Positions 1 through 29,164 of a stretch of DNA of 64,000 nt are shown here, piece after piece; within the stretch, counting starts at the first letter, position 1, and each line of letters opens with the position of its first letter. Below the pieces are notes generated by a model. It was not told where the DNA came from. It worked only from the letters and a program-made list of their open reading frames with translations, and searched no databases. The stretch is from Polyodon spathula (lineage: Eukaryota > Chordata > Actinopteri > Acipenseriformes > Polyodontidae): NCBI RefSeq assembly GCF_017654505.1, contig NW_024472154.1:1-64000 (forward strand). The letters are read 5' to 3'. Position numbers and translations under genes: made by a program.

Positions 1-13023
<13,023 letters not shown>

Positions 13024-13224
13024 CTGGAAGGGAAAAAGAAACGTTAACGGAAATGGACAGTCTTCATGTTTATATGAACCCCAGAACCCTACCCGGGGGG
13101 TTAAACAGAGAAAATCAACTGGCAGCAGACTTTTTGGGGTTTCTTATTACCAGGACTAATCCTACTGCTGGTAAAATAAACCATCGACTGCTGAGGAAAC
13201 CTCAAGCGTGTTGAACTATGAAGT

Positions 13225-13275
13225 GTGTTTTGTGCAGCTGCCTCGGTGCCAGTAAACATCCTACTGGGAGTAACA
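13225..13275. repeat. Dispersed repeat, family also at 51255-51305
   Basis: Carries GCAGCTGCCTCGGTGCCAG followed by TAAACATCC. A matching block, AGCTGCCTTCGTGCCAG with TAAAAATCC, occurs in eif3i intron 1 at 51264. Both are preceded by GTGTTTT-like sequence, so they are copies of one old interspersed element of unknown class. Confidence 0.45.
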
Positions 13276-14502
13276 TCAATGGATCCTATTGCTGATTATT
13301 TGGAAGTCCTTATAAAATCATTCCTGAAGTTTGATGTATAAATCAGCTGTTTTTTTTTTGTTATTTCAAAATTACAAAAAACCAAGGCACAGCGAAACAT
13401 GGCACGAGTATTTTACAGTGCAATATGCAAAGTTGTTGTATTTTTGGCATTAGCTAAGCCATAAGTAGGTCTCCTTTCTAGAAGGCTTTCCTGTATAATC
13501 AAAGTACATGAAATAAAAAACAGTACCCTGCTATATGAAGTATAGTCATTGAACAGGGATATAGTGTGACATGTCAATTCATTCTCCCCATAACTGTACT
13601 GTAGTACTGCTATTGGCGGTGGCTTGCTGTTTTGCCATGGCAGCTATTTTCTTATCATTTCTTATCATTGATAGTCTGATGTACTGATTATAAAGATGAT
13701 GCTATAATGATGGTTGCACAGGCTGTCATCAGCCACAGGAATTTGTGTGTTAAAAAAATCCAGGCTGGTATGTGCAGACGCATCAGTGGAAGAGGCTTGC
13801 TGTAGGTTCTCTGAAATGCAAAGCAGGCGGAACATGTTTTTCATTCCGAAACACATCCTGGTGTGTTGGCTGTTGGAAGGCATGACATGTCTTTGCACAG
13901 AATGATAAACATTACACAGGAATTTCCAATCTTTATATGTGTTTTTGTTGTTGTAAGCAGATATTCTTTGGTGTGAGCTAGGCTGTAATGATGGCCTAAT
14001 GCCAGCAGTGGCAATATCAGATATTATCTGGAAAATTGTACCTTCAATTATAATTTTCATGGCAAAGCATAGGACAAAAAGGTTATCAATTGGTAAAAAT
14101 GATTTTATTTATATAGTATTTCAGTTGCCTCCTAATAGTTTCCTGAATTTGACTCGTCAGCTGTGAATAATTCTACATTTATTACCGGTCATTTTACAGA
14201 AGGCCCCAGATGCTAGTGATTTACCATCATTTTTAGGTTTTAGGTTCTATATTTTATATTAGGTTATCAGCAAACAACATATTAGGCAGATACTAAGTAA
14301 ACAATGTTTTGAGTGTGTTTGATAAACATGTCAGAGGATTTTATGTTTAACGTGCAACTGGAAATAATGCAGATTGTTCCGATCTTAAATTATGCAATTC
14401 TTCATTGCTTCAATTTTCTGTCATGAACGTAGGGTATTGTGAAATATATGAATGATGTTTTGACAGCGCTGATGAAAACCAATTGAAAACCTTCCTAATA
14501 AA

Positions 14503-14509
14503 ATATACA

Positions 14510-14545
<36 letters not shown>

Positions 14546-14554
14546 GATATATAT
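14503..14554. repeat. (ATAC)n/(AT)n microsatellite
   Basis: About nine ATAC units grade into ATATATAGAT sequence. Confidence 0.9.
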
Positions 14555-14631
14555 GAATTCATCTTGAATTACTAGTGTTTTCTGCAATCACTTTGCCTGA
14601 AAGATAATTGGATATTTGGTAAAATAAATAA

Positions 14632-14649
14632 ATAATAATAATAATAAAA

Positions 14650-14716
<67 letters not shown>
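14632..14716. repeat. Long (ATT)n microsatellite
   Basis: A mostly perfect ATT run of more than 20 units follows short ATA runs. It explains the poly-asparagine open frame on the minus strand. Confidence 0.95.
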
Positions 14717-14720
<4 letters not shown>

Positions 14721-15807
14721 ATTCTGTTATGGTAACTGAATAATTAAAATGAAAGTTAATGTAGGATCTATATAAGCTCATCATACTACTGTTTTTGCCA
14801 GACATCCTCAATATATTCCTCACATGAATTCCATTGTCTCACCTTTTATTTTTGCTGTGAAGACTTTTTTATTTGTTTTCACTAGGGTCGCCATCTTGTT
14901 TTTTTGCAGCCTAAAGTTTCACGTACAGCAATCGCATTTATACATCATGAACGGCAAACAAAAACAGCTCTGTTATAGCTTTGAGACGCGATCTGCTGTC
15001 TAAAGGAACACTGACAACAATGGCACTTGTTGCTGGCTGCAAATCAGTCCAGAAACAACATATTGGTTGTAAATTATTAAATTCGTGCACAGAATCTGGA
15101 CTATTAAATGTGTGCTATTGGAGACCAACGACCTAAACTATGTGGGAAAAAAAAAACGTATTCTGTTTGAATTCATATTTCTACTGGATTATGTATTTCC
15201 AAAGCTATATGCGGCAACTTTATAAAAGCAGAACTCTTGGCTTTATGGGTCTTTAATCACCCTGTAATTACCAGGCTTAGGGTTTACTCGAAACTGCCAA
15301 AGCGTCCATTCTTCTGAATCGGCCCATGGCTGGCCTTAACTGAGAATGCTAATGTCAATTATAGCTGCCACTGTATCAATAACTGTGTTTGTGTTAACTG
15401 TGATCTGTAACGTATCGCAGAATATATGACTGTATTTTTTGTAAGTGTTTTTAATATATCAGTGTTTGAGTTAAATTTTTGCATAATTGTATTATCTATG
15501 GATTAACAATCGATTCTGAAACAGTTTTCAATTAGTGAATGCTATGCTAGGTGAAAATTGCCATCTGTCATTTTAAGTAATGTCTATGACTGTTATCCAG
15601 TGTCTGTTTAACTGTCGAAATGTGTTGTGTTTCTTTCTTGTTTTGTTTCAATAAATAATAAAAGGTTTTTAAAACAAAATGCAAGAGGAGTCTAATGCAT
15701 AATATTAGCGGCCAAGTCTAAAAGAAGAAGAGATTTTTGAGTATGCGACCAACCCCGTCTCTACCGGCATCACCAAACAAAATATACATGCTTTATTAAT
15801 TACATTT

Positions 15808-15810
15808 TTA

Positions 15811-15841
<31 letters not shown>

Positions 15842-15859
15842 AGATATAGATAGATAGAT
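15808..15859. repeat. (TA)n/(TATAGA)n microsatellite
   Basis: TA dinucleotides pass into TATAGA units and then GATA units. Confidence 0.9.
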
Positions 15860-18800
15860 TACTTGTCTACAGCTGTTTACTGTAATGTTGAAATATTTTT
15901 TCTATGGTGAAAATGGCATTACTTTGAGCTGAGATTTGAAGACGTGAATAATACACGTGATTTTTTTCTGTAAAAGTTTATGTTAAAACAGGACAAGCTG
16001 ACAAAAAAATAATCAAATTATTTCTTCAATTTTTTCTTCTAAAATACCTAGAATGCATATGTTTCCATTTCAGCGCACTCCTCTCCCTGAAACTGTGCTT
16101 ACACATGCCACTGGATAACCCACGTTAGCTACGAAGCGTAAGCTATTATTATTCTTATTCTTATAAAACAGTTGTGTTTACAATGTACTGGTAATTGCCA
16201 TGTCGTTGCATTCAAGCTACTGCAGATGCAGGTTTACTAATGAAAGACTAGGCACTATGAGTTACTAGGAGTCATTAAACTGGCCTTTGTTATTGAACTA
16301 AAATTGCTCTTTGTGAAATGGTGAGCCGTACCGATTTTTAAACATATCAATCGCCACAAACTATAAAAATACTGAGGACATCTAAACTCGTAGCTAGAAT
16401 GACTGGAGTCTCCCAAATATCACACCATTGAAAATCCAAGTTTCTTGTTATTTTGTAAATACCGATATACCGAGGATCCTGGTGGTGTTACTACAAATGA
16501 ATGAGGCCGGCATCAGGTCTACCTACCTGTTAACTATTAAAAGACTGTCCCAATGGTGAAGTCTATTTTTTGTTGTGGTTTGTTTTTTGGGGATAGTTCA
16601 AATGAACTACAGCTTACATGCCTTTCATCAATAAAGCATAGCTCTACTATCCCATAGGAGTCTGACATATCCCACACAGGGTACTGTGCGGCCCCCAGTC
16701 TCCAACAGCGTTGACTTGAGGAGGACCCCTGAGAGCTTCCACTCTCATCCCTGTGAGTGACCTCGCCGCAGCCCTGCCCTGAACACCCCCTGCCACATGC
16801 CCTCAAGCAGGTATGCTGGACTGAGAGGCGCTTTGTTATGTAGATGAAAGACCACAAGCGTCTAAAGTTGAGACCACAGCATCAGTGACGACTTTAAGAT
16901 GACTAGAAACCATTAAATTTTTATTTTGCCAAGTTCCTTCTTCATTATTGGGTCTTGACGTTTGTATTTGGGTTGCCCATTTAAGTCTGCAGTTTTGTGC
17001 ATGCCTAAAAAGAGGCAGGCAGGTGTTGTGTCTTAACAGACCAAATTAACTCAAAGTTCATGCATTACTAATCTCAGGCTTGAAGGACAACTCTTATAAA
17101 CTTTAGTGAATAGTTTTTGTGTAAGGACTGAATTTTAGTTTTAATTTGATATGAATCTTTGTTTTTATCAGACCCATTTCTTTCTTTCTTTTTTTATTTT
17201 TGGCAACGCTTTATTATATATTTCTTTAATAACCACAACTACATAAGAATTTTCACATGCTTTTTTAAATCATATTGGATTCGTATGACGTTAGCTTTAA
17301 TTAATGATACATTCTAACGTTTATCATCCTCCTTTCGACTCTTCTCGACCAGACTCGCTAATTACTCTGCCCTCCGGTCACAGGCTGGGACTTACGATCA
17401 GCCGTGGATGTTTTACTAATCAATGCTTGCTTTATACAAATTCAAATTTAAAATAAAATGCTCTAGAATTCTCCATGTCCTTTTGAATTTTCTACAAATA
17501 CAAACACCAACAATGACCCGAAAACAACTCACATTTTCCCCACAAATTACCCGCATTTCTATTGGAGGTTCTTATAGTATTCAACAGCCCATAGTGCTGG
17601 AAACTATCGGATGCCTGTACGAATGTGTTTTTGAACACCAGTGGGTTATACGGTTAAGGCCTCCACAAATATGTGATCGTAACTAAATAAAAACTTGCTT
17701 CTTACAAGGAAAAATTGTTTCTGAGCTTACCTTATATTTCTCAATACTGAAGATATGGGAATTCTACATTCTAACGACCAATCGACAAAGCAGACTCTTT
17801 TAGCTTCAATTCCCCATTGGAAAATAGATTCTGTCTTGTTCCTTAATACAGCTTGATTTCGAAGCAGAATTCGGCCCCAGATCCCTTTTCTTAGCTTGGG
17901 TTTCTTGTCTTCCAATGAGACAGTGAGTTGTCTGCCAAACGGAGAACCTGTTCGTTAGTGGCTCATATACCACACAACTGCAACAGACAAAGTTTCCTGT
18001 CATTGGTGTGACACTAACATGAAACCTGGCCTACAGCATCTCTCTGTTGCAGGTGTGGCAGCTGTTCAGTTTTAGCCTTTATTCAGATTTGGGTTGAAAT
18101 ATCTTTCTTGTGTCTTGGTGTGTTTTTCATTTGCTTTAGAAACCATGATTTGCAATTCCCGACAAACTTTTTTTTTCATTCTCTTTTTGACTTTCTGCTA
18201 AATCTTCTGCTTAACTGGGGTTTCAGAACAAGCTCTGGGCATTGATATCACACGCAGTGGGCATTCCTGCTCGTTACCTAACGCAGAGGATATTAATCCA
18301 TTTTCCACCTGTTTTTATCCATCACATTTGGCTGTTTAAAACTAAACCACCAAAGTTTAAAAGACATCAGCCCTATGGTAATGACCACTCTATTAAAAAA
18401 AACACAAGGCTTCTAACTGTTTATAACCCTTGAGCAGTAAAGAAATTATTTTGGTGGAAGGTCTTTGGGTTTCACCATTCAACCGGAACTGCAACAAGGC
18501 TGAACAGAGACTGGTGCGTGCACACTGTCTAAGAGGCAGGAAGCTCCACCATCCCTTTACTCTTGAAGGTCTTCATCTTTATAAACTTCAGCCAATCAGG
18601 TTGTGAGTCAAGCGGTCATCATCATTCAGTGGACTGATATGCAGTGTCTTGAACCCGGTGCTGGTTTAGTTTCAAACAGACCAATGGGTCAGATTCTCAT
18701 TACTATTTAGCGTGGTATTTTCACAAAGTAATAACACACCCGAAAAAAAAGTTACCAAATCAGAAATAAACAATCAGCTTTGAGAATCTAGTCCAGTGTG

Positions 18801-21514
18801 TTGTGATACTGACGGGTACAAGAGTTTCTGTCATATTTATTCACTTCAGATTCCTCAAACTCACAGAAAACTAAGTGTTACACTAACAGAAGTAATTTAG
18901 ATAAACACGCACGCACACGCCCATAGCTCTTTCCCTTGTTCTCGTCTTATTGTGTGAGATCTGGTGCTCAGAGTGCATGTAACCAAATGCGTTTTGTTGC
19001 GGTTTTTCAACACTGAACTGCAGCAGCCAAACAGGAAGCCAGGCAGTGTGTAGTGATGGAAAACAATGCACCTACCAGCTTTCAGATTGTACGAGAAAAG
19101 TTGTTTTAAACAAAAAACAAAAAAAATGGAAATGTCTTGTTTTTTGTAATTTTATCTGATTAATTTAAATAAAACGTTCCTTAGAGGTACAGTATAAAAT
19201 AGTGGTCGCTTTTGTACGTGATTGGATTTCATGTTTCTCACCGCTGCCTTCACTGTGCTTGTCTGTTACCCATTGTCTAACACATCACACCACAGTGTAT
19301 TGTTCGGTTTAAAGATATGTTTGTTTACAGGGATGTCAGTTCTTTTTTAGGGATAAGGGATCTCAATCAGCCTGATCATAGAGACTCAATGACTTATAAT
19401 GAGACAGTGAAGTACTCTGCTCTTCTTCACAGGAGTGCTATGGGATTTGTAATGTCCACAGTGTAGACAAGGTCTGGGTTGCACCTGCTGGATGTCTCTC
19501 TCACTCCTGAAAGACATTCTTGAATTGTCATTTGAATCTGATATGGGTCTCAAATCCTAAAACCACTGTTGGGTAAAACAAAAGGGGAAACAAACGGTAC
19601 ATATTTAAAATGAGCCATATCACAGAAACTCGTGATACATTTGAGCTGCACATGTGTAAAAAACGAGGCACCGAAATCTGACCTGCTTTATTAAATGTTG
19701 AGTGTATATTTCATAATATATGAACACACATATACATATATTTACATTTTTAAATACATTTTTTAAACGTTAAATTTAAGTTTGACAGGGATGGAGGTTA
19801 ATTCCATCCCTGCCAAATCCATGTGTGGAACTGGGTGTTGATTGATTAGTTGATGGTAGGGAGCCAGATCCTTTGTTTGTGGGCTAGTTTAGTGAGAGGG
19901 TTCATTGAAGCCGAATGCCCAGCTGGAACAGAGAGAGGAAGTTAAGTACAATACACCATGATAGCTGAAGCTTGGGCGTTTGTTTAAACCTTTTTATTTG
20001 TTCCTTTTGTTTTGTGTCTGATTTTATAATATGCACAACAGCTCTTTAAACCGCAGATCTCCTTCTTGAAGGTAACCATGACGCTATCCTTGACCAAACC
20101 CCATTTAGCTTCTGAAAAGGTCTGGCTCTTAAACAACAGCATCCTGTTAAACTTTCTGTCAGCTACTGGGTCAATAGCGCTCAATTTAGGTGGGCTTTCA
20201 TTTGACAAAGGGGCACAGGTTTTGTTCTTTACTTTCTCAGTAAGTTGGAATACTGTTCAAGGTTACCTGATCTTTTGTTGCCAGGATGCTGTGGCAAACC
20301 TCACTCTTTTGTTTTCCTGTTGCAGACAGCAAGTTTCACTTGTGTTAAACGCATTCATTAGAACAATTGAAGCATGCATTCTTCTTTTCAGACTCTGATC
20401 TCATTTCACGTTTCCTGATTCTCAGACGACTTGGCTGAGCTCCTTTAGCTTTCCATTAAGCAAAGTTGGTGTTTCAGGCAGGGAACTGACTTATAACCTT
20501 CAAATCACATAAACATCACATAAAAATCACAGAAACATCAAGCATATTTTAGGCACTTCCAATACCAGATCAAATCATCACTCGAATAGCTAGTATCTTG
20601 TTTGTCTTCGAATCAACAATACATCCACTGATCAGCAGGGAAGGGATTTATATCTTACCTCAGTCCATTGCATCCCTGCTCTGCACTAGAGTTCGCCTCC
20701 TCCCCTTTCCTCCCCCCTGCCTATGGCTTCCATCTAGCCAGCCTTTCCATTTATCTGCAAGCTCATTCATGGGCGGGGTACCTCGAAAGGCGAGGCCAAA
20801 GAATGTAGTAGTCTTGTCTAGTCTGTGGTATAATAAATAATCTATCGCTGAAAATGTTAGTGTCCAAGCACCTTGTTCATTCAAATTCCAGAATCCCAAT
20901 GGAGGTTTGCAGGACAGGACCCCACTAGAGATGCCATACCTTCAAAACTTTATAATATGTTCAAATCTAATCGTCCAGGAAAATGTTACCGTAACCGAAA
21001 CCTAGCAGGACAGCGACTGTGGAGTGGGTTTCGTTCCACTGAAGTCATCTTGTTCTTTACATTGTCTGTATTGTGTGCCAGGGTGATGACACTGCTGAAT
21101 AGAGTGGGAGTGGGACCTTGTGAAGAAAGGGTTGGAAACGTGGCTTGACAGCAGAAATCACCTTTATGACTTTCCCTTCGTATTGTATACAGGAATTTGC
21201 TTTCAGGGAAGTTACAAAAGCCTGCATTATATTTGAGATAAAAAATTTTAAAAAAAGTTTTCAATACACAAATATAGCTTAGAAAAAAAAGATTTCTTTA
21301 TACTCTGTGAAACTCAAACTCTCTTTAACCTCTAATGATCTAATAGTGAAATATAATGCAAGCTCCTTTCTGTCAGGCCAGCCCCATATAGAAAGATACG
21401 CCAATGTGCAAATAGCCTGAAGCATGCCCGGTTCCAGGTGTTTTATTGCAATTATGAAAAGTAAAATGTAAAATCTGAGTTTTGGGTTTGTTTCATGAGA
21501 TTGAGTTTATATAA

Positions 21515-21786
21515 TAATAATAATATCTTTATTGTTATATAGTGCCTTTCATAGTGGATCACCATCACAAAGTGCTTTACAGAGGCAGGTTGTGAACTTG
21601 CATTATATGCAGAGTCATTTACAATAGGACATTGATTTAACATCTCATCCGCAGGAGCGTGAGGAGTTTAAATGACTTGCTCAGGGTCACACACGGTGAG
21701 TCAGTCAGTGGCAGAGGTGGGATTTGAACTGGTGGCCTTCAGGTTACAAGTCCTGGACTTTAACCACTGGACCACGCTGCCTCCTG
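21515..21786 (-). mobile_element. Full-length tRNA-derived SINE
   Basis: On the minus strand it begins with a tRNA-like head: an A-box-like TGGTCCAGTGG near 21772-21762 and a B-box-like AGTTCAAATCC near 21732-21722. A body follows, then a tail reading CTATGAAAGGCACTATATAA and a short ATT/AT-rich end at 21515-21525. The tail is shared with the truncated copy at 29376-29455. The two boxes are well preserved, so RNA polymerase III initiation may once have been possible. Family assignment within fish SINEs needs a repeat library. Confidence 0.8.
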
Positions 21787-22189
21787 TTTTGTTATAAAGC
21801 TTATTCCAAGACCAGGTCCTCTCAAAACCACTGAACAAATTTTAGCTGAACAAAATAAAATGAAAACTAATAGTATCAAATGATTAAGAAACATTTTAGC
21901 TGTTAGCCACCTTTTTTAAAATCAATAACCTTCATGCAATGTATCCCAGAAATGCCTTTTCAAAGAGAGATGTTTTTAAATGAGGTTTAAAGATACAGAC
22001 TCTGCTTGTCTGACCAAAGTCGGTTTTTCTAGCAAAAGTAACAATCATTTCAGTTTACTATTAGTGGGAGCAGTGTATACCGTGCTGCCTCTTTTACAGG
22101 GGAACAGGTGACAAGGCCTATGGCTCCTGGCTACAGCATTATAAAAGGGGAGCATATGGGTCGTTGTAAGGATGGTAAGGGTTAATCAG

Positions 22190-22193
22190 AGAG

Positions 22194-22228
<35 letters not shown>
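22190..22228. repeat. (GA)n/(GT)n microsatellite
   Basis: GAGAGAGAG passes into about 17 GT units. Confidence 0.95.
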
Positions 22229-22230
<2 letters not shown>

Positions 22231-23233
22231 CTGACAGAGGGGGTGTTGTTTCCACTACATCTCTAGAACTTTACTTTTAAACACCCCTTTCACATTTTAT
22301 ATCGTCATCCAGGATTCGGAAGTACCTGTGGGCGTCTGAACCCCATTCAGGTGGTCTCTTAATAACACCGAGGTGCTGCCTGCCTGGGCTATACCTTTAC
22401 AGATGAGTCGATCTCTTTACGCTTTGTAACCTGCTGCATGAGTGGAAACTGCTACGCTGTATAATGCTGTATAATGTATACAGTGCACTTAATTGCCAAG
22501 GGAGTTCTTGCACACAAGCCTTTTCAATTACTGTTCTACCTTAAAATACCAGCCCTAAAGGCTTGCAGGGTGTGGTGAAAAGCTACTGTGAATAGGATGC
22601 AGGGTCAGTAGTCTGCCAGGTGCTAACTTGAAGAAGCCTACATTCCAGTGGTCCTGCTGGCTGTGTATTTTTCTCAAGTAAAGGTAGGCTGTGGTAACAC
22701 AAACGAGCTTTTTTCAGATAACGGCAGGCAGCATGCACTGCACTCTCGTGAACTACAAACATCTGAGTTTGTTTAGTTACGCCTGGACTGCAAGTGGCAG
22801 GTCTTTGCTTTTAAGGTGTTTCTATTAAGAAAATGATCCTTTGTCAAATATCCTGTGAAACAATATAACCTGATATTGGACCACGGCATTACAGTGGAGG
22901 AGTTACCAGTGGGCACTAACTCATACCATGTAGGACTTTGGGTTACTGCCTGTTTCTACACAACGTCAGCCACTAGGTAACCTCACACAAAATAGGAAAT
23001 GATTGTATCGCTGTGGTACCATTCTTCCAGTGGCTTACTACCAGTGTAGCTGCCCTTGTGCTTGCATTGCTTCTGAATTCAGAACCATTGCATTACCGGT
23101 ATGGTACAACTGCAGTGGCTTTTAGGGTAATTTGGGAAGGTACCGTTAGCATAAAAAAACACTGCGTTGCCAGTGTGGTGTAAATGCATTGCCATTGAAG
23201 AGCCAGAAGGGTATAGCCAGCATACCGTAAGAG

Positions 23234-23239
<6 letters not shown>

Positions 23240-23299
<60 letters not shown>
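23240..23299. repeat. (GA)n microsatellite
   Basis: About 30 perfect GA units. The leucine/serine run in the minus-strand open frame across it is an artefact of this repeat. Confidence 0.95.
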
Positions 23300-23301
<2 letters not shown>

Positions 23302-24492
23302 AAGAACTCATCCCTCTGAGGTTTCTGACTCGTGGAAAGAACAGAGCTATCAGAGAGGTGAAAAGGGGTTCTAGGAGACCAACTGGAGTCTGTTTAGATG
23401 CAACTGGACCAGGTGCATTGAGCTGAGAGGTCTGGAATTGGAATAAATGTGCTTGGAATATTTGTTTATTTGTTGTTGTGCAGGTCAAACAGCAGAATAC
23501 TGAGGGATCGCTGCATTTGCTGAGAGATTCGAAAGCTCCTGTATGAACTGCATGGCATGTTCTAGTTACTTATACTATGGAAAACTGTTCATGGTGCCTG
23601 TAAACTATTTGTAATCTGGAGAAGATCACATTGTAGCGCTAAGTGAATAATTGAACAAGCATGATCTTGTGTGCGCTATACCTGTAAGAAATAACCACTA
23701 TCAAGTGACATCACAAGGTCAGCTATTATTCAGCCAATAAATAAACGAATAAGGAGCTGATATTATTAATGTTAAATTGGAAAATGAAACACCGAAACAC
23801 TCTGTTTTGATTTATAAAATTTAATAGAATATACAAGGTATAAAATTCAGGCACATTCGCTTAATCTACAGCTGAACCTCACAGTTATTTGGTAGTTCTT
23901 TAATAATAGCAGCAAGATACAGTTTAGATTGAAACAAAGTATATTCTCCTTTAGCCTGAGCAGAGTTTGAGAATTAAAAATACACTTGGAGCTACATACA
24001 GTATTACTGTCACACATAGTCCCAAAGATATTCTATCATCCAAAACATGATCCAGTTCCACTGAAATGTGTTGATGAAGAAGACTAGTTGCCTCACAGCT
24101 GCTGATGAAGACAGTGGGGCTCTATAAATAACATCTTATTGTAGATCCTTTTAATGAAATAAATTAAGTTTGCAGTTCATTAAACCATTTCTCAACTGTG
24201 AGAAGTCCATTTTCAATTTTCTAAGCACTGTTTAACCTAAGAGAATGTTTATAAAAAACTTTAAAAAAAAAAAAAAGAAAAAGTCTTTAAAGGTTAATGA
24301 AATCGAGTTCAACCTAAGCTGTTTACCCAAGGGTGCAAAATCTGGCACAACGGTGCTACATTCTAGCGCCAGGGTACCTCATATAGCGCCAGCAACATTA
24401 AATTCTGGTGCCAGTAGACTTTACCTGTAGGCGCTCTTTTTTTTTTTTAAATGGTTTGCACCCCTGTTACTTGAGCGCAGTATCTCCCAGCT

Positions 24493-27128
<2,636 letters not shown>

Positions 27129-27457
27129 CTCAGCTGCTAGACAGTGTCACTTGCTCTGCCTATATTAGCTGGAGTTAATACAAGTGCTGTATGGGAATGT
27201 CACAGTGCCTGAGAGGTGTAGTCCGGCTGCTGAGCCGGGAGATTCCTATTATTTTATAGCCCTGTTTTTACATGAGAGAGACGCCCAGTTTATTTTTTAA
27301 AGGAAGTGTAGGAGATTTTTAAAAAGCGAAATGGCAGTAGGGTAGTAAACGGTGTAGAAAGACTAGTTGACAACGTAGAGAAAGTCAAATTCAAATAATA
27401 AACGCTTAATGAAAAGTAGGTTATAACAGATAGATAGTTCGATTTTAAGAATGCAAA

Positions 27458-27523
<66 letters not shown>

Positions 27524-28808
27524 AAACCAGCAAGGAACACAACTTGTTAACTGGGGGTTTTGTTGTTGTTGTTTGGTGTTGTTTATATATAAAAACACAT
27601 TCCATATAGTCTACTTTCTGTTCTGTCACTGTCTGCGCCGTGCTGTAAGTGCACCCGTGTACGCTATGATTACAATTATAGGCTATACGGGGTGAGTATT
27701 ATATACTAAAGGTAACGCCAGGGTGACACTTTCAGATGGTCCTGCAAGGACTAGCCGGATACCTCGCTGACAAGAATGCGACCCTGTCAACGGATCTTAG
27801 TCCTCGGCAAGAACACGTGAAATCGCATCCGCTGTGTGTTGCATATGAAACAACTTATCTCCAGCGCATCGATCTAGGGGAGTCACATTCCTCTGTAACT
27901 TAATAACGAGAAACCTGCAAGCAAAAGGAGACAACTGAAAAATAGCAAATTAGCAAAGACAGACCGACGTGATCATTATTTCTCAGTTTTGTGCTTTTTT
28001 TTTTTCTTGACAAAATATGCATGTTGTTTTAAATAGTCAACGGAGAACTGTTTCTAGTGAAATAGCCCCACCTGGTGGTGAGAGTGGTAAATAGCTGCTA
28101 GTATTGAACTCCATGCTACTGTACACACGTGTACCATTCTAATTGTTTTCTTTTCTACAGTGAATTGATTCCCAGTTCATATTTTTATTTTATTTTAAAC
28201 TGCGTGCCATTACATCATCTGAGAGTCAAACACACACGCTCCTGCAGTAGGATGCTGGAAAGGACACCTCTGCTGACCCCAGCAATGTTAATACACAGCC
28301 TGTACTATTTGACAAGATATAACAGCTTGAGCCGCCCTTAATGCATAGTTCTGCTTTCACGTGTTGTGATTGCTATTACTCGCTAGGCGTGTTTGGGTTT
28401 TAACTGGCTGAATAAAAAATAAAAAATAAAAGACTTGTAATGGTATTTTCTTATTGGTTGGGGGGTGGGAACGGACACTTTGTGGTCAATGAATACTTAA
28501 ACAACGGCATACTCACTTCCTTCTTAGCCCACATTAGAAAACGAAAGACACTCTTCAAGATTTCAGAGCAGTACTTTACACGGGCAGCGCTTACAAGCTT
28601 TGGGGATAGGAGCAACGTCTACTGCTTGTTTTAACCCTTTATCTTTCCATGGGGAGGAGGGAAGGACAACTGCTTGAGTCCGGCCACCGTGAAACTTTAC
28701 GAATCTCTGGCGCAAATGCAGCTGTTTGGCCCGCTGTCTGACTAATGAGTTCATTCTAGAATTCCCCCAGCAGCTCCGGTCCAGATCACACACCGTCCTG
28801 AGGTTGCA
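27129..28808. promoter_or_regulatory. Divergent intergenic region, fam167b / mtmr9-like
   Basis: The 1680-bp gap between the two divergent start codons must hold both 5' ends. Only a long ATT microsatellite (27462-27522) and short A/T runs are recognisable. There is no clear TATA box or obvious CpG island. A GCCCCACCTGGTGGTGAG stretch near 28065 resembles a degraded CTCF core. I see no gene here. Confidence 0.5.
27462..27522. repeat. (ATT)n microsatellite
   Basis: About 20 uninterrupted ATT units between fam167b and the mtmr9-like gene. Confidence 0.95.
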
Positions 28809-29119
28809 ATGGAGTTTTCGGAGCTGATAAAAACCGCTAACGTGGATAATGTTGTTCTCAAGCAGCCGTTCCGTCCTCCGGTCAGGGGAACCTTGTGTGT
28901 CACCAGCCACCACCTCCTGCTCTCTTCCAGGGACGGGGATACCATGGAGCTGTTGCTTCTGCTTAGGAACATTGATGCCGTCGAGAAAAGGCGAGTTCTC
29001 TGTTTTTGGTGACTTGTTGTGGTAGCCTGTACCTACTAAGATGTGACACTTTGCGTGCACTTGAATCAGAAAATCAAACAGATGTTGATGTTGTATTAGG
29101 TATTTACTAGATGTATGTT

Positions 29120-29164
<45 letters not shown>

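Larger units (their letters stand above)
13024..24492. other. Intergenic region between lck and fam167b, no gene recognised
   Basis: This 11.5-kb stretch should hold the noncoding first exon(s) and promoter of lck, because the ATG exon has an acceptor directly upstream of it. I could not place them. Open frames here are short, low in complexity or made of simple repeat, and none matches a family I know. Recognisable content is repeats: ATAC, ATT, TATAGA, GT and GA microsatellites and one full-length SINE at 21515-21786. The 3'UTR of fam167b lies at the right end. Confidence 0.7.

Noticed and set aside
14572..14823. Poly-asparagine open frame
   Set aside because: Translation of an (ATT)n microsatellite.
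16537..16857. 106-residue minus-strand open frame in the lck upstream region
   Set aside because: No recognisable domain, no splice or promoter context, and composition like random intergenic sequence.
23093..23488. 131-residue minus-strand open frame with Ser-Leu repeats
   Set aside because: Its core is the (GA)n microsatellite, and there is no other support.
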